From: Micromonospora musae
GTDB taxonomy: Bacteria; Actinomycetota; Actinomycetes; Mycobacteriales; Micromonosporaceae
Assembly: GCF_003626635.1 (NCBI RefSeq)
Contig: NZ_RAZT01000004.1
Coordinates: forward strand, 124,001 to 188,000
DNA length: 64,000 nucleotides
Reading direction: 5' to 3'
The notes below the pieces were generated by a model. It was given only the letters and a program-made list of their open reading frames with translations. It was not told the origin of the DNA and ran no database searches. The position numbers and the translations under genes were made by a program. Below are positions 61,294 to 64,000 of the stretch, one piece after another. How positions within the stretch are numbered: position 1 is the stretch's first letter; each line of letters starts with the position of its first letter.

Positions 61294-61309
61294 TTGCTTT
61301 GTCAAGCAA
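61294..61309. promoter_or_regulatory. Inverted repeat upstream of the mycofactocin-type SDR
   Basis: TTGCTT-TGTC-AAGCAA, perfect 6-bp arms, in an AT-richer stretch 83 bases before the SDR ATG. On the reverse strand it includes TTGACA-like DNA. Candidate operator. Confidence 0.5.
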
Positions 61310-61392
61310 GTAGTTCTAGGTTGGGACCTGCGTCCCACGACGCGAAGTTCCTTCCATGCGTGTGCACAGAAGCCAGTTACAGGAGGTTCACC

Positions 61393-62226
61393 ATGGCAAT
61401 GGTGACGAACAAGGTCGCTCTCATCTCCGGGATCGCCCGAGGGCAGGGCAGGTCGGACGCGGTGCGGCTGGCCGAGGAGGGCGCCGACATCATCGGCTTC
61501 GACATCGCCGCCGACGACCCCTCGGTCGAGTACCCGCTGGCCACGAAGGAGGACCTCGCCGAGACGGTCCGTCAGATCGAGGCCACCGGCCGGCGGGCGT
61601 ACGTCGCGGTGGCGGACGTACGCGACTACGACGCGGTGGAGAAGGTCATCACCGAGGGGACCGACAGGTTCGGCCGGCTCGACATCGTCATCGCGAACGC
61701 CGGCATCGCCCCCGTCACCAACCAGCTCCGATTCCGCCGGGACACCTTCGTCGCCGCGATCGACGTGATGCTGACCGGCGTCTTCAACACGGTCTATCCG
61801 GCGATCCGGCACATCAGGGCCGGGGGCCAGGGCGGTTCCATCGTCATCCACGGTTCGACGATCGGCGTCGTCGGCGGCATCCTCACCGAACCGTCCCCCG
61901 GAGAGATCGGATACGCCGCCGCCAAGCACGGAGTGGTGGGTGTCATGCACACCCTCGCGAACGCGGTCGCGGCCGACAGCATCCGGGTCAACGTCGTACA
62001 CGCCACCGGCGTCAACACGCCGATGGTCGTCAACGAGGCGATGGGCCGCCACTTCCAGGACCACCCCGAGATCGCGAAGATCGTGGTGAACCCGCTACCG
62101 GTTCCCGGCGGAATGCTGGAGCCGGCGGACGTCACGAACACGGTCCTGCACCTCGTCTCCGACGCGGGACGCTACATCACCGGGCAGTCGGTCGTGGTCG
62201 ACGCCGGCTACACCACCTACCGCTGA
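61393..62226 (+). CDS. Mycofactocin-coupled SDR family oxidoreductase
   Basis: 277 residues. ALISGIARGQGRSDAVRLAE with the inserted ARGQGRS loop, and GADIIGFDIAADD, are the hallmarks of SDRs that keep NAD bound and pass electrons to mycofactocin. Catalytic Ser in VIHGSTIG and Tyr-x3-Lys in GYAAAKHGVV. AGGAGG precedes ATG 61393. No mycofactocin biosynthesis gene is visible in the window. Probably oxidises an alcohol of unknown identity. Confidence 0.9.
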   Translation: MAMVTNKVALISGIARGQGRSDAVRLAEEGADIIGFDIAADDPSVEYPLATKEDLAETVRQIEATGRRAYVAVADVRDYDAVEKVITEGTDRFGRLDIVIANAGIAPVTNQLRFRRDTFVAAIDVMLTGVFNTVYPAIRHIRAGGQGGSIVIHGSTIGVVGGILTEPSPGEIGYAAAKHGVVGVMHTLANAVAADSIRVNVVHATGVNTPMVVNEAMGRHFQDHPEIAKIVVNPLPVPGGMLEPADVTNTVLHLVSDAGRYITGQSVVVDAGYTTYR

Positions 62227-62306
62227 CGCCGATGCCGACGCCGGGGCCCGTCGGCTTGCCGCCCGCCCGGCGAGGCCCCGACGAGGCTCCACCACGATCT
62301 CCACGT

Positions 62307-63242
62307 TCAAAGTGCCGTAGGCCCCTCGTCCGCGACCCGGATGATCGTCTTGCCGGGCGTGCGGCGGTGGCGGGCGAACGCGGCGGCCGTCTCGGCGAGC
62401 GGTCGCACGTCACCGACGAGGGGCGTGAGTCGTCCGGCCCGCAGGCGCTGGGCGAGGTCGGCCAGCCGGGCACGGTCGGGCTCGACGACGAAGAAGACGG
62501 CTCGCCCGTCCTCGGGCTGCACCTCGGGAGGCGCGGCGATGGTGACGACGGTGCCGCCGGGGCTTACCAACTCGGTCGATCGCGCGAGGATGTCGCCGCC
62601 GATGACGTCGAAGACCACATCCACCTCGCCGACCTGGCGCAGGTCGTCGGCGGCCAGGTCGAGGAAGGTGTGCGCGCCGAGACCGAGCGCGACGTCGCGG
62701 TCGTCGGCCCGGCCGGTGCCGATCACGCGGGCGCCGACCTCACGCGCGAGCTGGACGGCGATCGAGCCGACCCCGCCCGCGGCGCCGTGCACGAGGACGG
62801 TCTGGCCGGTCGTGAGGTGGGCGTGGTCGAACAGCCCCTGCCACGCGGTGAGCCCAGAGATGGGCAGCGCGGCGGCCACCGTGTGGTCGATGTCGGCCGC
62901 GAGGGGAGCGAGGTTGCGGGCCTCCACCGCGGTGTACTCGGCCAGCGATCCGTCGCGGGCCCAGTCGGTCAGCCCGAACACCCGCTGGCCCACGGTGAGG
63001 CCGGTGGTGCCGTAGCCGAGTTCGGCCACGACTCCGGAGAGCTCGTGCCCGGGGATGGTGGGTGTCCGGTCACGGCCGGCGCGGTCGGTCCACGTCGCCG
63101 GCCAGTCGAGCTCTCCGGGGGTGAAGCCGGCCGCGTGCACATGCACGATGACGTCGTTCTCCGCGGCATGGGGATAGGGCATGTCGGTCAGGGTGAGTCC
63201 ACCGACACCCGCGTCCCGGTCCCGCACGGTGATCGCTCGCAT
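62307..63242 (-). CDS. Quinone oxidoreductase (MDR family), paralogue 2
   Basis: 311 residues. PGHELSGVVAELGYGTTGL, RVFGLTDWARDGSLAEYTAV, LPISGLTAWQGLFDHA and VLVHGAAGGVGS match the protein at 24221-25138 almost block for block, so these are recent paralogues or one is acquired. No zinc ligands. ATG 63242 has AAGGA upstream. Ends convergent with the SDR. Downstream of an HD-domain gene on the same strand; may reduce quinones or enals with NADPH. Confidence 0.9.
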   Translation of the reverse strand: MRAITVRDRDAGVGGLTLTDMPYPHAAENDVIVHVHAAGFTPGELDWPATWTDRAGRDRTPTIPGHELSGVVAELGYGTTGLTVGQRVFGLTDWARDGSLAEYTAVEARNLAPLAADIDHTVAAALPISGLTAWQGLFDHAHLTTGQTVLVHGAAGGVGSIAVQLAREVGARVIGTGRADDRDVALGLGAHTFLDLAADDLRQVGEVDVVFDVIGGDILARSTELVSPGGTVVTIAAPPEVQPEDGRAVFFVVEPDRARLADLAQRLRAGRLTPLVGDVRPLAETAAAFARHRRTPGKTIIRVADEGPTAL

Positions 63243-63352
63243 GCTCGAAATCCTTTCCGGAAGGTTCGTCGATATGGCTGGTGGCCCCGCTTCCGCCGAC
63301 GGCCTCGCTGCCGGACCGGTCCACATCGTTCGCCGCGTGGCCTCGGGTCCGG

Positions 63353-63991
63353 TCAGCTCGACCAGGGCGAGCCGAGAATCAGCTGGACCGTCGTCGGGCG
63401 CTGGAAGCCGGGGATGAAGTGCTCGAGGATGTCGGAGTTCATGTTGCCGTTCGTCGTCTCGGGGCGGTCCTTGAGCCCGTCGACGTGGGCGCGCAGGAAC
63501 TCGTTCTTGAAGTCCCCCCGCGGGTGGGCGGCGAGGATCTCATTCACCTGGTCGGGATCCAGCCCGTCCAGGCCGATGCCGACCACATCGGTGGCGATGC
63601 CGAGCTGCGTGATCGCGATTTCCGGGCCCATCCGATCCGGGATGCCGAGCGTGGTGTGCAGCGCGATCGCCGTCCAAACGGTCTCGGCGGCGGCCGGGGA
63701 GAAGCCCCGCTCCAGGAGGAACTTCCGCGCGTGGTCGGCGCCGTCGACCTCGAAGCGCTGCTTGACCTCGGAGAACGGAGTCAGGAGGCCGAGGTCGTGG
63801 AACATGGACGCCAGGTAGAGCAGCTCCGGGTCCACCTTCACACCGAGCTGCTGAGCCTGGATGACGCCGAACAGGAACGCCCGCCGGGAGTGGTGGTAGA
63901 TGACGGGGCGGGTGGTCTCCTGGATGAGCCTGGTCGCTTCGGCGACCGCCGCTGTCTCAGGAATCTCCAACCCCGCGATGACCTCTGGCAT
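63353..63991 (-). CDS. HD domain protein (cyanamide hydratase-like)
   Basis: 212 residues with metal-binding HD motifs: IYHHSRRAFLFG (His), LASMFHDLGLLTPF (His-Asp) and TAIALHTTLGIPDRMGPE. The layout resembles HD-type cyanamide hydratases (DDI2/DDI3) rather than nucleotide phosphohydrolases. ATG 63991, with GAGGT just upstream; the gene is complete within the window. The quinone reductase follows after 110 bases on the same strand. Confidence 0.85.
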   Translation of the reverse strand: MPEVIAGLEIPETAAVAEATRLIQETTRPVIYHHSRRAFLFGVIQAQQLGVKVDPELLYLASMFHDLGLLTPFSEVKQRFEVDGADHARKFLLERGFSPAAAETVWTAIALHTTLGIPDRMGPEIAITQLGIATDVVGIGLDGLDPDQVNEILAAHPRGDFKNEFLRAHVDGLKDRPETTNGNMNSDILEHFIPGFQRPTTVQLILGSPWSS

Positions 63992-64000
63992 TACCTCTGA

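Noticed and set aside
61356..63818. Forward 820-codon frame across the SDR, quinone reductase and HD genes
   Set aside because: It runs out of frame over the SDR and antisense over two real genes; no domain signal.
1..64000. tRNA, rRNA, CRISPR array, integrase or phage module
   Set aside because: I looked for cloverleaf-like segments, regularly spaced repeats and integrase or phage structural genes and found none I could support.

Overview
The window is high-GC (about 70 percent by eye) and gene-dense, with many 1-4 base start/stop overlaps, GTG starts and actinobacterial family types: a large ATP-binding LuxR (LAL) regulator, CmtR, a mycofactocin-type SDR, HxlR and TetR regulators, a DUF6510-like zinc ribbon and an NhaA-DsbA fusion. 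It is most likely a soil or plant-associated actinomycete chromosome, plausibly Micromonosporaceae; I cannot fix the genus. I see no rRNA, tRNA, CRISPR array or phage module.

Layout. 0-2 kb: tandem flavin monooxygenases. 2-6 kb: a decay zone with a truncated IS5-type transposase, a metalloprotease cut at its 5' end, small and frameshifted genes, and an ISAs1-type transposase relic. 5.8-15.3 kb: a LAL regulator and a 2,062-residue secreted subtilase with duplicated C-terminal modules. 15.3-20 kb: leftward genes (DUF6745-like, DM13, beta-propeller, glycoside hydrolase, peroxiredoxin). 20.2-21.1 kb: sigma factor with zinc-finger anti-sigma. 21.6-29.4 kb: a redox-repair block: MsrP/YedY-like molybdoenzyme with its own flavoreductase and zinc ribbon, GNAT, quinone reductase, MsrB-MsrA, a decayed LtrA gene, a TetR regulator and an OsmC protein. 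29.6-39.6 kb: NhaA-DsbA fusion, XRE-cupin regulator with MFS pump and SDR, GH15 trehalase-like enzyme, two-component system, CDP-alcohol phosphatidyltransferase and a DedA-like protein. 39.7-43.6 kb: GNAT, F420/FMN-type oxidoreductase, two TetR regulators facing membrane genes, and a second IS5 relic. 43.7-46.8 kb: an rclR-rclA pair (reactive chlorine response) plus a hydrolase. 46.9-55.2 kb: intact LtrA, a small secreted protein, a large membrane protein, cmtR with a frameshifted cation exporter, and two MFS transporters. 55.4-64 kb: CFA-like methyltransferase, SDR, AhpD-like protein, amidase, HxlR regulator, mycofactocin-type SDR, a second quinone reductase and an HD protein.

Main result. 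Five GGAC-N6-GTCC inverted repeats lie in gene-free DNA at 21665-21682, 25493-25508, 27613-27628, 27735-27749 and 28825-28840. They precede the MsrP-like operon, the divergent quinone reductase/msrBA pair, the TetR gene (two sites) and osmC. The simplest reading is one TetR repressor controlling a dispersed oxidised-protein repair regulon. The rclR-rclA pair about 15 kb away keeps both cysteine positions known from E. coli RclR, which points to reactive chlorine or electrophile stress as a theme of the region. The regulon is an inference from sequence.
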